In this document: in pieces, positions 16,892 to 24,758 of the stretch
How positions within the stretch are numbered: the first letter of the stretch is position 1
How the letters are laid out: each line of letters starts with the position of its first letter
Notes under the pieces: generated by a model
The model's database searches: none
What the model was told of the DNA's origin: nothing
What the model saw: the letters and a program-made list of their open reading frames with translations, nothing else
Made by a program: the position numbers and the translations under genes
Assembly: GCA_014444615.1 (NCBI GenBank)
Contig: PVXE01000020.1
Coordinates: forward strand, 1 to 63,389
Direction: 5' to 3'
From: Tagaea sp. CACIAM 22H2
Lineage (GTDB): Bacteria; Pseudomonadota; Alphaproteobacteria; CACIAM-22H2
Length of the DNA: 63,389 bases

Positions 16892-17635
16892 TCACGTTCC
16901 CTTGCGCGCGGCGCGGCTACTTGCTTCGGCGGATATTCGACGATGGACTGCGCGATCGATTACTCGCAAACGCGCTCGCTTCAAGTGAAAGTCCGCGAAG
17001 CCTTCGGCTAGAATCGGGTCAGCGAAGTAGCGACGTGTTGATCCGTCCTCGAATCCCAGGATGTTGACCTTCGCGACAACGAGCTCATGTTCCGTGACGA
17101 AAGCCTTGACGATCGACGCAAAATCCCAGGGCAGATCGTGATCGACGTCGACAGCATTCGGGGACAGAAGCACATTGGTAGCTTCGCAACGCATACGGCC
17201 GAGCGGATCAGCTGCTGCGGTCTGTGCCGCGCGGCGAAAGGCTTCGATTTGAGGCCGGATCGCTTCCCTGGCCGCGCGGATAAAGCTGGCGCGGGTGACG
17301 CTCGACGGCATGTGGGCGTTATCATTTGCTGGTTTGCCGATCTGAGCGATAGCGGAAAGATATGAGAAATCTGTCTCCGTTCCATCAGTCCGTTCGAGTA
17401 CCAGCATCGGGCTGCGAAAGGTGGAATGCCGCTCTACGCGAAATGACCGAATACCCGGTCCGATTTTCGTCGTAGCATCGGGATGCCAGTCGAGAACCTC
17501 ACGGACGAGAGCATCTTCCGTCCCGCTCAAGCGACTGCCGGCCTCTCGCGACTCGACGATCGCTGTGAGGGTCTTTCGGAGGCTGGACTTGCTTTGGAAG
17601 ATTTGGCCTGCGAGAGGGAAGTTACGAATGTTCAT
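16892..17635 (-). CDS. DUF3223 (DCL-like) domain protein with HNH-like C-terminal region
   Basis: A 247-residue protein with two visible parts. Residues ~9-97 match the DUF3223/DCL pattern: G-x-x-FQSKSSLRKTL, then LxxLL-like EVLDWHPDA, IGPGIRSFRV and LERTDGTETDFSY. Residues ~145-235 look like an HNH-type nuclease region: MRCEATNVLLSPNAVDVDHD (DHD at 165-167) and FADFHLKRARLR followed by H231. Metal binding is not proven. The start at MNIRNF is chosen because GGAG lies 8 nt upstream; an in-frame ATG 27 nt further out lacks a site. It is first in a probable two-gene operon with the AAA+ ATPase and is transcribed away from the XRE regulator. Confidence 0.6.
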   Translation of the reverse strand: MNIRNFPLAGQIFQSKSSLRKTLTAIVESREAGSRLSGTEDALVREVLDWHPDATTKIGPGIRSFRVERHSTFRSPMLVLERTDGTETDFSYLSAIAQIGKPANDNAHMPSSVTRASFIRAAREAIRPQIEAFRRAAQTAAADPLGRMRCEATNVLLSPNAVDVDHDLPWDFASIVKAFVTEHELVVAKVNILGFEDGSTRRYFADPILAEGFADFHLKRARLRVIDRAVHRRISAEASSRAARKGT

Positions 17636-17664
17636 TTGAGTGCTCCAACGTTCGTTATACAAGT

Positions 17665-17703
17665 AATATATTCTTGTTTTTGTCTTAAAGCAAGAACTAT
17701 TTG
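17665..17703. promoter_or_regulatory. divergent overlapping promoters with inverted-repeat operator
   Basis: On the minus strand TTGCTT (complement of 17688-17693) and TATATT (complement of 17665-17670) are 17 bp apart and drive the HNH-like/AAA+ operon. On the + strand TTGTTT (17674-17679) and TATTTG (17698-17703) are 18 bp apart and drive the XRE gene. The inverted repeat TTCTTG (17671-17676) / CAAGAA (17691-17696) overlaps both promoters, as expected for an XRE-repressor operator. Confidence 0.55.
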
Positions 17704-17736
17704 AAGGTAAGACGAAAAAATTATACCCAAACCGCT

Positions 17737-17985
17737 ATGACGATATCTCTTCCCCAAATCCGTGCGGCGCGCGCGATGCTCGAACTGACGCTGAATGACG
17801 TGACCCAGCGCACCGGGATATCGAAAGGCGCGCTGTCCGCGATCGAGACTGGAAAAGCGGATCCGCGGCTTTCTACTGTGGCAAAGCTCCAAGCGTTCTT
17901 CGAAGAACTCGGTGTCGAATTTCTGCCGGCGACACAAGATGCGGGTCCAGGAATTCGAATGAAAAAGCGTATCCTCAAAGAATGA
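17737..17985 (+). CDS. XRE family helix-turn-helix regulator
   Basis: An 82-residue single-domain regulator. The XRE/Cro-type HTH is clear: IRAARAMLELTLNDVTQRTG, then ISKGALSAIETGKADPRLST as the recognition helix region. The short C-terminal tail is basic. ATG at 17737 is preferred because an upstream in-frame TTG at 17701 falls within the predicted -10 element. It is divergent from the HNH-like/AAA+ operon and next to an inverted repeat, so it probably represses that operon and itself. Small XRE proteins beside nuclease or ATPase genes are common in defence and toxin modules, which is suggestive only. Confidence 0.85.
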   Translation: MTISLPQIRAARAMLELTLNDVTQRTGISKGALSAIETGKADPRLSTVAKLQAFFEELGVEFLPATQDAGPGIRMKKRILKE

Positions 17986-18017
17986 TTGGCAGCTCAAAAA
18001 AGACAGAGCCCTCGCTG

Positions 18018-18149
18018 CCGCGCGACCAGTCAAAGAAGACCCCGATGTTCAAGCTCGCGGAACTGGTCGAGTTCGAAACGCGGGCGCGCAAACTCAACGC
18101 CGAAGGCAAGGGCGACCAGTTCCGGGCCGTGTTCGCGCCGGTCGTTTAG
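18018..18149 (+). pseudogene. detached C-terminal fragment of the zinc-ribbon methyltransferase gene
   Basis: An in-frame 43-codon tail (SKKTPMFKLAELVEF through VFAPVV and a TAG stop) matching the C terminus of the gene that ends at 12588. It has no start and no upstream part. Because the host sequence and a terminator continue directly after it, it is most simply the original chromosomal tail, cut off when the element integrated. Confidence 0.8.
18021..18149 (+). repeat. right copy of the 129-bp imperfect direct repeat (probable attR side)
   Basis: Partner of the repeat ending at 12588, with 24 differences in 129 bases by hand alignment. The shared 20-bp identical core is at 18084-18103. 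At least 13 codons differ only synonymously, so the two tails diverged in separate hosts under selection and are not a simple recent duplication. Confidence 0.8.
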
Positions 18150-18152
18150 ACG

Positions 18153-18178
18153 GCAATCCTCTGATCGGATTGCACTTT
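18153..18178 (+). terminator. Rho-independent terminator behind the displaced methyltransferase tail
   Basis: A 7-bp perfect stem GCAATCC (18153-18159) / GGATTGC (18167-18173) with a 7-nt loop, followed by a T-rich ACTTTTCT. It stands 3 nt after the stop of the detached tail, and nothing comparable follows the intact gene at 12588. Confidence 0.65.
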
Positions 18179-18245
18179 TCTGGGGTGGCGCGAATCGCCG
18201 CGCGCGACTAGGATGCGCGCTTTCGCAACGCGAAATCGACGGACA

Positions 18246-18680
18246 ATGGCGCCTCCATCCGGCCTGCACGAAAGCTTCGAACGCGAGGAAGAGAATCTCG
18301 GGTCCAGCGACCGGAGCTTCGGCTTCGTGTTCACGGGCTTTTTCTCGATCGTCGGCGCGATCAAATGGTGGATCGGCAACCCGCTTTATGTGTGGTGGTT
18401 CGCCGCCGCCGCGATCGTGCTGGTCGTGGCGTTGACCGTGCCGCGCGCGCTCGCGCAGTTCAATCGCGCCTGGATGAAGCTGGCGCTGCTGCTCTACAAA
18501 ATCATGAACCCGCTGACGATGGGTTTGTTGTTCTTCCTGGTGATGACGCCGATGGGCGTCCTCATGCGCGCCTTCGGTAAGGATTTCCTGCGCCGCAAGC
18601 GCGAGCCCGGTGTCGCGAGCTATTGGATCGCGCGCGAACCGCCGGGCCCCGCCCCCGACTCGATGAAAAACCAGTTCTAG
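18246..18680 (+). CDS. SxtJ family membrane protein
   Basis: A 144-residue membrane protein of the SxtJ type, named after a saxitoxin-cluster gene; the biochemical role is unknown. The N-terminal part has the typical GSSDRSFGFVFTGFFSIVGA segment leading into the first membrane helix. About three hydrophobic helices are visible, with a basic cytoplasmic tail (FLRRKREPG). ATG at 18246 gives the normal family start; an ATG 33 nt upstream is possible. It heads a four-gene cassette with a DUF5989 protein, a carbamoyltransferase and a convergent SGNH hydrolase. This grouping recurs in other bacteria, which points to a shared function at the membrane. Confidence 0.8.
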   Translation: MAPPSGLHESFEREEENLGSSDRSFGFVFTGFFSIVGAIKWWIGNPLYVWWFAAAAIVLVVALTVPRALAQFNRAWMKLALLLYKIMNPLTMGLLFFLVMTPMGVLMRAFGKDFLRRKREPGVASYWIAREPPGPAPDSMKNQF

Positions 18681-18690
18681 GATTCGTTCG

Positions 18691-18843
18691 ATGCTCTCTC
18701 TCGCCCGCGAACTCTGGCAGTTCATGAAGGTTCGCAAGAAATTCTGGCTGCTGCCCATCATCGTGATGATGGGTCTGTTCGGCGGCCTGATCGTGCTGAC
18801 CAAGGGCAGCGCCATCGCGCCCTTCATCTACACGCTGTTCTGA
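18691..18843 (+). CDS. DUF5989 family small membrane protein
   Basis: A 50-residue protein, missed by simple length cut-offs. It begins MLSLARELWQFMKVRKKFWL, has one hydrophobic helix (LLPIIVMMGLFGGLIVL) and ends AIAPFIYTLF, the pattern of DUF5989. It lies 10 nt after the SxtJ gene and 5 nt before the carbamoyltransferase gene, so it is translated in the same operon. The function is unknown; the fixed company with SxtJ and carbamoyltransferases suggests a small membrane subunit or anchor. Confidence 0.85.
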   Translation: MLSLARELWQFMKVRKKFWLLPIIVMMGLFGGLIVLTKGSAIAPFIYTLF

Positions 18844-18848
18844 TACCG

Positions 18849-20687
18849 ATGCGTATCCTCGGCCTCTCCGCGTTCTACCACGACAGCGCCGCCGCCCTCG
18901 TCGAGGACGGGCGCATCGTCGCGGCCGCGCAGGAGGAACGCTTCACCCGCAAAAAGCACGATTCGCGCTATCCGATTAACGCGATCAAATATTGCTTGGC
19001 CGAAGCGGGCGTGGGGCTCGGCGACATCGATCACGTCGTGTTCTACGACAAGCCGTTCCTCAAATTCGAACGCTTGCTCGAAACCTATCTCGCCTTTGCA
19101 CCCCGCGGCTTCACGTCTTTCCGGATGGCCATTCCGCTGTGGCTGAAGGAAAAGCTGTTCCAGAAGAAGCTGCTGACCGACGAGTTGATGGCGGTCGAGC
19201 CTGGCTTCGATTGGGAACAACGTCTGTTGTTCGCCGAACACCATCAAAGCCACGCGGCTTCGGCCTTCTATCCGTCGCCATTTGACGAAGCGCTGATCCT
19301 GACCATGGACGGTGTCGGCGAATGGGCGACGACGTCGGTCGGTATCGGGCGCGGCAATGCGCTGGAGATGGTCAAGGAAATCCATTTCCCGCATTCGCTC
19401 GGGCTGCTCTACTCGGCGATGACCTATTACACCGGGTTCAAAGTGAACTCGGGCGAATACAAGGTCATGGGTCTGGCGCCTTATGGCGAGCCCAAATACG
19501 CCAAGACGATGTTCGACCATCTGATCGACGTGAAGGACGACGGTTCGTTCCGCCTCGATCTCGACTTTTTCGACTATTGCACCGGCCTCACGATGACCAA
19601 CGCGAAATTCGACGCGTTGTTCGGCGGCCCGCCGCGCAAGCCCGAACAGCGCCTCGAACAGAAGCATATGGACCTCGCCGCGTCGGTGCAGGCCGTGCTG
19701 GAAGAAGTCGTGCTGAAGCTGACGCGCTCGCTGCGGCGCGAGCATGGCGTGGAAAATCTCTGCCTCGCGGGCGGTGTGGCGCTCAATTGCGTCGCCAACG
19801 GCAAGATCCTGCGCGACGGCAATTGGAAGAATATCTGGATCCAGCCGGCCGCCGGCGATGCGGGTGGGGCTTTGGGTGCGGCCCTTGCGGGCTATCATCT
19901 GTTCAAGAATGGCCCGCGCGGTGCCATGACCAAGTCGGGCGACCGCATGGCGGGCTCTTATCTCGGGCCCGAATTCAAACAGGCCGATATTGAGAAGCGT
20001 CTGACCGATGCGGGCGCCAAATTCGAAGTGCTGAGCGACGACGAACTGACCGCGCGCGCGTCGGAGGATCTCGCTTCCGGTCTGGCGCTGGGCTGGTTCC
20101 AGGGCCGGATGGAATTCGGGCCGCGTGCGTTGGGCGGCCGCTCGATCCTGGGGGACGCGCGCAGTCCCGCGATGCAAAAGCAGCTCAATCTCAAGGTCAA
20201 ATATCGCGAAAGCTTCCGGCCCTTCGCGCCGTCGGTCTTGCGCGAGGACGTGGCCGATTGGTTCGAGCTCGACGGCGATTCGCCCTATATGCTGTTCGTC
20301 GCCGACGTGAAGAAAGAACGCCGCCGCGCCATGACGGAGGCGGAAAACGCGCTGTTCGGCATCGACAAGCTGAACGTGCCGCGCTCCGACATCCCCGCCG
20401 TCACGCATGTCGATTATTCGGCGCGCATCCAGACCGTCCACGCCGATACCAATCCGCGCTATCACGCGCTGATTTCGGCGTTCAAGGCGCGCACGGGCTG
20501 CCCGGTGATCGTCAACACCAGCTTCAACGTGCGCGGCGAGCCGATCGTCGGCAGCCCGGAGGACGCGTTCCGCTGCTTCATGGGCTCGGAGATCGAGCGC
20601 TTGGCCGTGGGCAATTGCTATCTGGTGAAAGACCGCCAGGACCCGGCGCTGAAGCTCGACTACAAGGACGCGTTCGAGCTCGATTAG
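18849..20687 (+). CDS. carbamoyltransferase, NodU/CmcH family (copy 1)
   Basis: A 612-residue O-carbamoyltransferase. These enzymes make carbamoyl-adenylate from carbamoyl phosphate and ATP in a Kae1/HypF-like N-terminal domain and pass the carbamoyl group to a hydroxyl, often of a sugar. The start MRILGLSAFYHDSAAALVED is typical. The metal-binding HHQSHAASAFYPS is at about residues 131-143 and TMDGVGEW follows. The C-terminal domain has GRMEFGPRALGGRSILGD near residue 420 and CPVIVNTSFNVRGEPIV near 557. It closes the SxtJ / DUF5989 operon. A second, shorter paralogue is in the large glycan operon. The acceptor here is unknown. Confidence 0.93.
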   Translation: MRILGLSAFYHDSAAALVEDGRIVAAAQEERFTRKKHDSRYPINAIKYCLAEAGVGLGDIDHVVFYDKPFLKFERLLETYLAFAPRGFTSFRMAIPLWLKEKLFQKKLLTDELMAVEPGFDWEQRLLFAEHHQSHAASAFYPSPFDEALILTMDGVGEWATTSVGIGRGNALEMVKEIHFPHSLGLLYSAMTYYTGFKVNSGEYKVMGLAPYGEPKYAKTMFDHLIDVKDDGSFRLDLDFFDYCTGLTMTNAKFDALFGGPPRKPEQRLEQKHMDLAASVQAVLEEVVLKLTRSLRREHGVENLCLAGGVALNCVANGKILRDGNWKNIWIQPAAGDAGGALGAALAGYHLFKNGPRGAMTKSGDRMAGSYLGPEFKQADIEKRLTDAGAKFEVLSDDELTARASEDLASGLALGWFQGRMEFGPRALGGRSILGDARSPAMQKQLNLKVKYRESFRPFAPSVLREDVADWFELDGDSPYMLFVADVKKERRRAMTEAENALFGIDKLNVPRSDIPAVTHVDYSARIQTVHADTNPRYHALISAFKARTGCPVIVNTSFNVRGEPIVGSPEDAFRCFMGSEIERLAVGNCYLVKDRQDPALKLDYKDAFELD

Positions 20688-21643
20688 TTTTTGAGTGCGG
20701 CGTCGACGACCGGCGCCAAGCATTCCGCCCACAGCGCATGGCGCGCCGCCGTCGGGTGGCCCCAGCCGCCGACGCGCAGCTTCGGATCGGTTTCGAACTC
20801 CGGCTTGCGGCAATCTGCGACGGTGAAGCCTTCCTTCGCCAGATACGGCGGCAGGAAATCGGGCGCGTCGGCCAGCAGCAGCACCACGAATTTCGCGCGC
20901 TGTTCGGCGGCGGTCGCCTTCATCCGCGCGAGCAGGGCTTCCAGGACCGGCTGGCGTTGATCCTGACGGGCGCGGAATTCGAGTCGCAGCCAGGCGCGGT
21001 GCGCTTCAGTCAGCACGACCGAGGATGTCTCCAGCGGCCAGGGTAGCACCGGCCCGCCGCGATGGAAGCGCAGCGCGCCATTCTCGATCGTCGCATGCGG
21101 CGGCACCATGTTGTGTCCGTCGCCGTCGCGTAACGACCGCACCCAGCCCAAATGCGCGACGTTGCGATATTGGTGATCGCCGTAGAAGCCGTAGACGAAC
21201 AAAGCGGGTGGATCGCTGCGGCGCGCTTCCATGCGCAGCAGCGATTGATAGGTCCCGTAACCGCCCACGCCGAGATTGACGACGGCGAGATCGGGCCGCT
21301 CTTCGGCCAAGCGCCACGCGAAGGTCTCGTCGTCCGCGACCGCGTAGCCTTGGGTGATCGAATCGCCGACGATGTCGATGCGCGGGCTGGCCGGCTTCAG
21401 CGGCGGCATCGCGCGCAAGCCCTTCGCGTCGAAATTCATCGGCGTATTGCCGGGCTCGGCCGACAGGAAGCGGCCCGGGTTGTTGACCCAGCCGAAATCC
21501 GGATCGGGTCCGGACCAACGGAATTCCGCAGCACTGGGTGCTGCGGGTGCGTAAGGCGCGTAGCCCAGAATGCGCGCGGCCCCTTCGCCCAAGCCAAGCG
21601 CGAAGATCAGCGAAACGACAACGAGGACGGCGTTGCCGTACAC
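20684..21643 (-). CDS. SGNH/GDSL hydrolase family protein, membrane anchored
   Basis: A 319-residue protein with an N-terminal hydrophobic anchor (residues 4-20) and an SGNH fold. Block I is [14 protein letters not shown], block II has [13 protein letters not shown] with the oxyanion glycine, and block V is [15 protein letters not shown] with the catalytic histidine near residue 300. Such proteins act as O-acyl transferases or esterases on envelope glycans. Its stop overlaps that of the convergent carbamoyltransferase by 4 nt, and it begins 3 nt after the end of purH on the same strand. An SGNH protein beside SxtJ / DUF5989 / carbamoyltransferase supports a glycan-modifying role. Confidence 0.82.
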   Translation of the reverse strand: MYGNAVLVVVSLIFALGLGEGAARILGYAPYAPAAPSAAEFRWSGPDPDFGWVNNPGRFLSAEPGNTPMNFDAKGLRAMPPLKPASPRIDIVGDSITQGYAVADDETFAWRLAEERPDLAVVNLGVGGYGTYQSLLRMEARRSDPPALFVYGFYGDHQYRNVAHLGWVRSLRDGDGHNMVPPHATIENGALRFHRGGPVLPWPLETSSVVLTEAHRAWLRLEFRARQDQRQPVLEALLARMKATAAEQRAKFVVLLLADAPDFLPPYLAKEGFTVADCRKPEFETDPKLRVGGWGHPTAARHALWAECLAPVVDAALKN

Positions 21644-21646
21644 GCG

Positions 21647-23224
21647 TCAGTGCCGGAAATGCCGCATGCCGGTGAACACCATGGCGAGGTTCTTCTCGTC
21701 GGCGGCGGCGATCACTTCGTTGTCGCGCATCGAGCCGCCGGGCTGGATCACGGCCGTGGCGCCCGCATCGGCGGCGGCAAGCAAACCATCGGCGAAGGGG
21801 AAGAACGCGTCGGAGGCGACGACAGAGCCCACGCAACGGCTTTGCGCTTCGCCCGCCGCCTTCGCGGCTTCGGCAGCTTTCCACGCGGCGATGCGCGAGG
21901 AATCGACACGGCTCATCTGACCGGCGCCGACGCCGACCGTGGCGCCATCCTTCACATAGACGATGGCGTTGGACTTCACATGCTTGGCAACGCGGAAGGC
22001 GAACAGCAAATCGTCGAGCTCGGCCGGAGTCGGCGCACGCTTGGTGACGATTTTCAGATCGGCCTTGGCGATGCGGCCCGAATCGCTGCTTTGCGCCAGG
22101 AACCCGCCCGATAGCGTTCTGATCGTCATGCCCTTGGCGGCCGGATCGGGCAGGCCGCCCGTCAGCAGCAGACGGAGATTCTTTTTCGCCGACAGAATCT
22201 CCAGCGCCTTCGCGTCGGCGTCGGGGGCGACGATCACTTCGACGAAGATCTTGGCGATCTCGGCGGCCGACGCGGCGTCGAGCGTGCGGTTGAACGACAC
22301 GATACCGCCGAAGGCGGAGACGGGATCGCAGGCCAGCGCCTTCAAATACGCCGCATGCGGGTTGGCACCCAGTGCGACGCCGCAGGGATTGGCGTGCTTG
22401 ACGATGACGCAGGCCGGCGTGTCGAGCTCGGCCACCGCCTCGAACGCGGCGTCGGTGTCGTTCAAATTGTTGTAGGAGAGTTCCTTGCCCTGGATCTGGC
22501 GCGCGGTCGCGATGCCCGGGCGGTTCGTGCCGTCGACATAGAACGCGGCGGCCTGATGCGGGTTCTCGCCATAGCGCAGCGATTGCTTCAGGCTGCCGGC
22601 GAGGCTGACGCGCGACGGGAATTCCTGGCCGAGTTGCCCCGCGAACCAACCGGAAATCGCCGAATCGTACGCGGCCGTGCGCGCATAAGCCGCAGCGGCG
22701 TAGCGCTTGCGAAGATCGAGATCGGTGGCGCCGCCGGTCGCATCCATCGCGGCGACGAGGTCGGCGTATTGCGCCGCTTCGACGACCACGACGACCGATT
22801 CGTGATTCTTCGCCGCCGAGCGGATCATCGCCGGGCCGCCGATGTCGATATTCTCGACGCAATCGTCGTAATCCGCACCCTTCGCGACCGTCGCCTCGAA
22901 CGGGTAGAGATTCACGACCACCAAATCGATCGGCGCGATCTTGTGTGTCTCCATCGCCGCGACATGATCGGCGACGGAACGGCGCGCCAGGATGCCGCCA
23001 TGGATGGTCGGGTGCAGCGTCTTGACGCGGCCGTCCATCATTTCGGGGAAACCCGTATGCGCGCCGACTTCCTTGACCGTCAGGCCGGCATCGGAAAGCG
23101 CCTTGGCGGTACCGCCGGTCGAGAGCAGTTCCACCCCATGGCGGGCGAGCGCCTTGGCGAAATCGATCAACCCGGTCTTGTCGGAGACCGAAAGAATGGC
23201 GCGGCGGATTTTGACGGACGACAT
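21647..23224 (-). CDS. purH: bifunctional AICAR formyltransferase / IMP cyclohydrolase
   Basis: A 525-residue PurH catalysing the last two steps of IMP synthesis. The N-terminal IMP cyclohydrolase domain begins [21 protein letters not shown] and includes [11 protein letters not shown] and the diagnostic [19 protein letters not shown]. The C-terminal formyltransferase domain contains [12 protein letters not shown] and [10 protein letters not shown]. The start MSSVKIRR is chosen because the upstream open frame has no family similarity. It is a housekeeping gene between envelope-glycan genes, and the downstream SGNH gene is probably read through from it. Confidence 0.97.
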   Translation of the reverse strand: MSSVKIRRAILSVSDKTGLIDFAKALARHGVELLSTGGTAKALSDAGLTVKEVGAHTGFPEMMDGRVKTLHPTIHGGILARRSVADHVAAMETHKIAPIDLVVVNLYPFEATVAKGADYDDCVENIDIGGPAMIRSAAKNHESVVVVVEAAQYADLVAAMDATGGATDLDLRKRYAAAAYARTAAYDSAISGWFAGQLGQEFPSRVSLAGSLKQSLRYGENPHQAAAFYVDGTNRPGIATARQIQGKELSYNNLNDTDAAFEAVAELDTPACVIVKHANPCGVALGANPHAAYLKALACDPVSAFGGIVSFNRTLDAASAAEIAKIFVEVIVAPDADAKALEILSAKKNLRLLLTGGLPDPAAKGMTIRTLSGGFLAQSSDSGRIAKADLKIVTKRAPTPAELDDLLFAFRVAKHVKSNAIVYVKDGATVGVGAGQMSRVDSSRIAAWKAAEAAKAAGEAQSRCVGSVVASDAFFPFADGLLAAADAGATAVIQPGGSMRDNEVIAAADEKNLAMVFTGMRHFRH

Positions 23225-23312
23225 GGCTCGATCACCGGGTTGGCATCGCTGGACGGGATGGGCCCGACCTGATAGCACACGGGAAACGACAGCTAAAGAA
23301 TCCTCGCCGATC

Positions 23313-24758
23313 GTGAAACCCTTTCTCGCTTTCGTAAATCGAGTGCTTGCCGCCGCGACGATGGCGGGGGTCGCCCTGCTGGCCATCGCACTGGCCGCTC
23401 CCTGGATCGGGCTGGGGCGGGGCGAGGATTTCGTGCTGTATGACCAGTTCGGCCTGCCGCGCGGAGAGGTCGCGTATTGGGGTGGGTCGACCATCGCCGG
23501 GGCGTTTGGCGCGCGGGTATTTATCTGGCTCCTGGGCGCGTTCCATCGCGTCGCGCCATGGGTGCAATCGGCGCTGATCGTGGTCATGACGGTGATCGTC
23601 TCGCTCGGGGTGGCCGAAGCGTACTTACGAACGACTCTGCCGTTCGTCGCCTCATACTGGCCGTCGCGTTTCGATCCGGCGATCGGGTTCGTGTTCGAAC
23701 CGGGGGCGGAACTGCGCTGGACCAACGGCGTCGATTTTTGGCAGTCCACCATTGTGAACGCGGACGGCATGCTCGACCGGAAAATGCCGGGTCCGAAGGC
23801 GGCAAGGACTTGCCGCATTCTGTTTGTCGGCGATTCTTTCGTCGAGGCCGCGCAAGTGCCGATCGATGACAAAGTGCAGGTCGTGATCGAAAAGTTGGCC
23901 CGCGCGCGTGGCGGTTTGCCGCCGATCGAGGCGGCCGGTGTTGGCTTTTCGGGTACGGGCCAAGCCAGCCAATTGGCGCTTTACGAGAAAATCGGCCGGA
24001 AATTCACGCCCGATATCGTCGTACTCGTCGTCGTCAGCAACGATTTCACCGACAACTCGGCGATTCTATTCAGTCTGCTCAATGGCTGGGATCCGCGCCG
24101 GCCGCCGCGCGAATTCTTCGTGCCGGGCGACGGGCCGGATGGCTTCGTGCGCCAGAAGATCGATCCCGCGTGGCGTGAGGCGGGTATGCAGATGGGCGTT
24201 GTGCCACAAGGTTCGATCGACGCGGCGGTGGCACGGCTCAGCCATCTTTATGTTTTCGTTCGTGGGCATCTGCGGGCGCAATTCCCGTCGCTGTTCCCCA
24301 ATCGCTCGGCCGAGGCAATCGCCGCGCGCGTCGCCTGGGCGCGCGGCATCGATCTGTATGCGAAGGCCGAGCAAGGCTGGAATCTCGCCGAGTATCCCGG
24401 CGCCGACGCGATGTTCAACAAGCCCGGGCCATTGCCGCCGGTCTTCGAAGTAGCGCTGGGCGCCAGCCGCGCTGCCTTCGCCGAATTCAAGCGGCTGGGC
24501 GAGACGGATAAATTCCAATTGCTCGCACTCGGCACCCATTCGCTTTATCCGCCATCGCCCTTTGTGGATCGGTTGCGGGCGATTTTAAGCGAGCTCGCAA
24601 TTCCGTATGCGGATCAAACCGAGCATATCCGCAAGGTCGGCGGCACGGCCGCGCAGGCGCAATTCTCGCGCGACGGGCATTGGAGCCCACAGGGCCATAT
24701 ATGGGCGGCCGAGACGATCTTGGAACGGCTGACGCCCGGTTGCGGCGTTACGCCTTAG
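23313..24758 (+). CDS. membrane protein with periplasmic SGNH hydrolase-like domain
   Basis: A 481-residue protein. Two hydrophobic segments near the N terminus ([19 protein letters not shown], and [20 protein letters not shown] near residues 88-108) are followed by a large SGNH-like domain. Visible are [13 protein letters not shown] (GDS block) near residue 172, [11 protein letters not shown] near 238 and the catalytic-type DGHWSPQGH (D and H) near residue 453. It may act as a sugar O-acetyl- or acyl-transferase partner in the periplasm, as in AlgX-like proteins. GTG at 23313 is the best start; upstream frame extends into the divergent purH gene. It overlaps the convergent ligase gene by 11 nt. 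Confidence 0.75.
   Translation: MKPFLAFVNRVLAAATMAGVALLAIALAAPWIGLGRGEDFVLYDQFGLPRGEVAYWGGSTIAGAFGARVFIWLLGAFHRVAPWVQSALIVVMTVIVSLGVAEAYLRTTLPFVASYWPSRFDPAIGFVFEPGAELRWTNGVDFWQSTIVNADGMLDRKMPGPKAARTCRILFVGDSFVEAAQVPIDDKVQVVIEKLARARGGLPPIEAAGVGFSGTGQASQLALYEKIGRKFTPDIVVLVVVSNDFTDNSAILFSLLNGWDPRRPPREFFVPGDGPDGFVRQKIDPAWREAGMQMGVVPQGSIDAAVARLSHLYVFVRGHLRAQFPSLFPNRSAEAIAARVAWARGIDLYAKAEQGWNLAEYPGADAMFNKPGPLPPVFEVALGASRAAFAEFKRLGETDKFQLLALGTHSLYPPSPFVDRLRAILSELAIPYADQTEHIRKVGGTAAQAQFSRDGHWSPQGHIWAAETILERLTPGCGVTP

Larger units (their letters stand above)
12523..18103. mobile_element. integrated element with tyrosine recombinase, bounded by methyltransferase-tail repeats
   Basis: About 5.56 kb between the two 20-bp identical cores. 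Contents, left to right: an AT-rich end, an IS256 relic, a tyrosine recombinase, a convergent two-gene module (DUF3223/HNH-like protein then Lon-like ATPase), and a divergent XRE regulator next to the right end. Base composition is visibly less GC-rich than the flanks. The arrangement fits an element that integrates in the 3' end of a protein gene and brings its own replacement tail. No replication, transfer or structural phage genes are seen, so it is an integrative element of unknown mobility, or the remains of a larger one. Confidence 0.75.

Noticed and set aside
18849..20687. Nodulation gene nodU
   Set aside because: The family is broad and no other nodulation gene is present; a general O-carbamoyltransferase call is safer.
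18828..20813. 661-codon minus-strand frame opposite the carbamoyltransferase
   Set aside because: Antisense shadow; it also runs through the neighbouring genes' ends and shows no family motif.
21006..22862. 618-codon minus-strand frame inside the SGNH/purH region
   Set aside because: Overlaps two well-supported genes in another frame; composition is Arg-rich and lacks domains.
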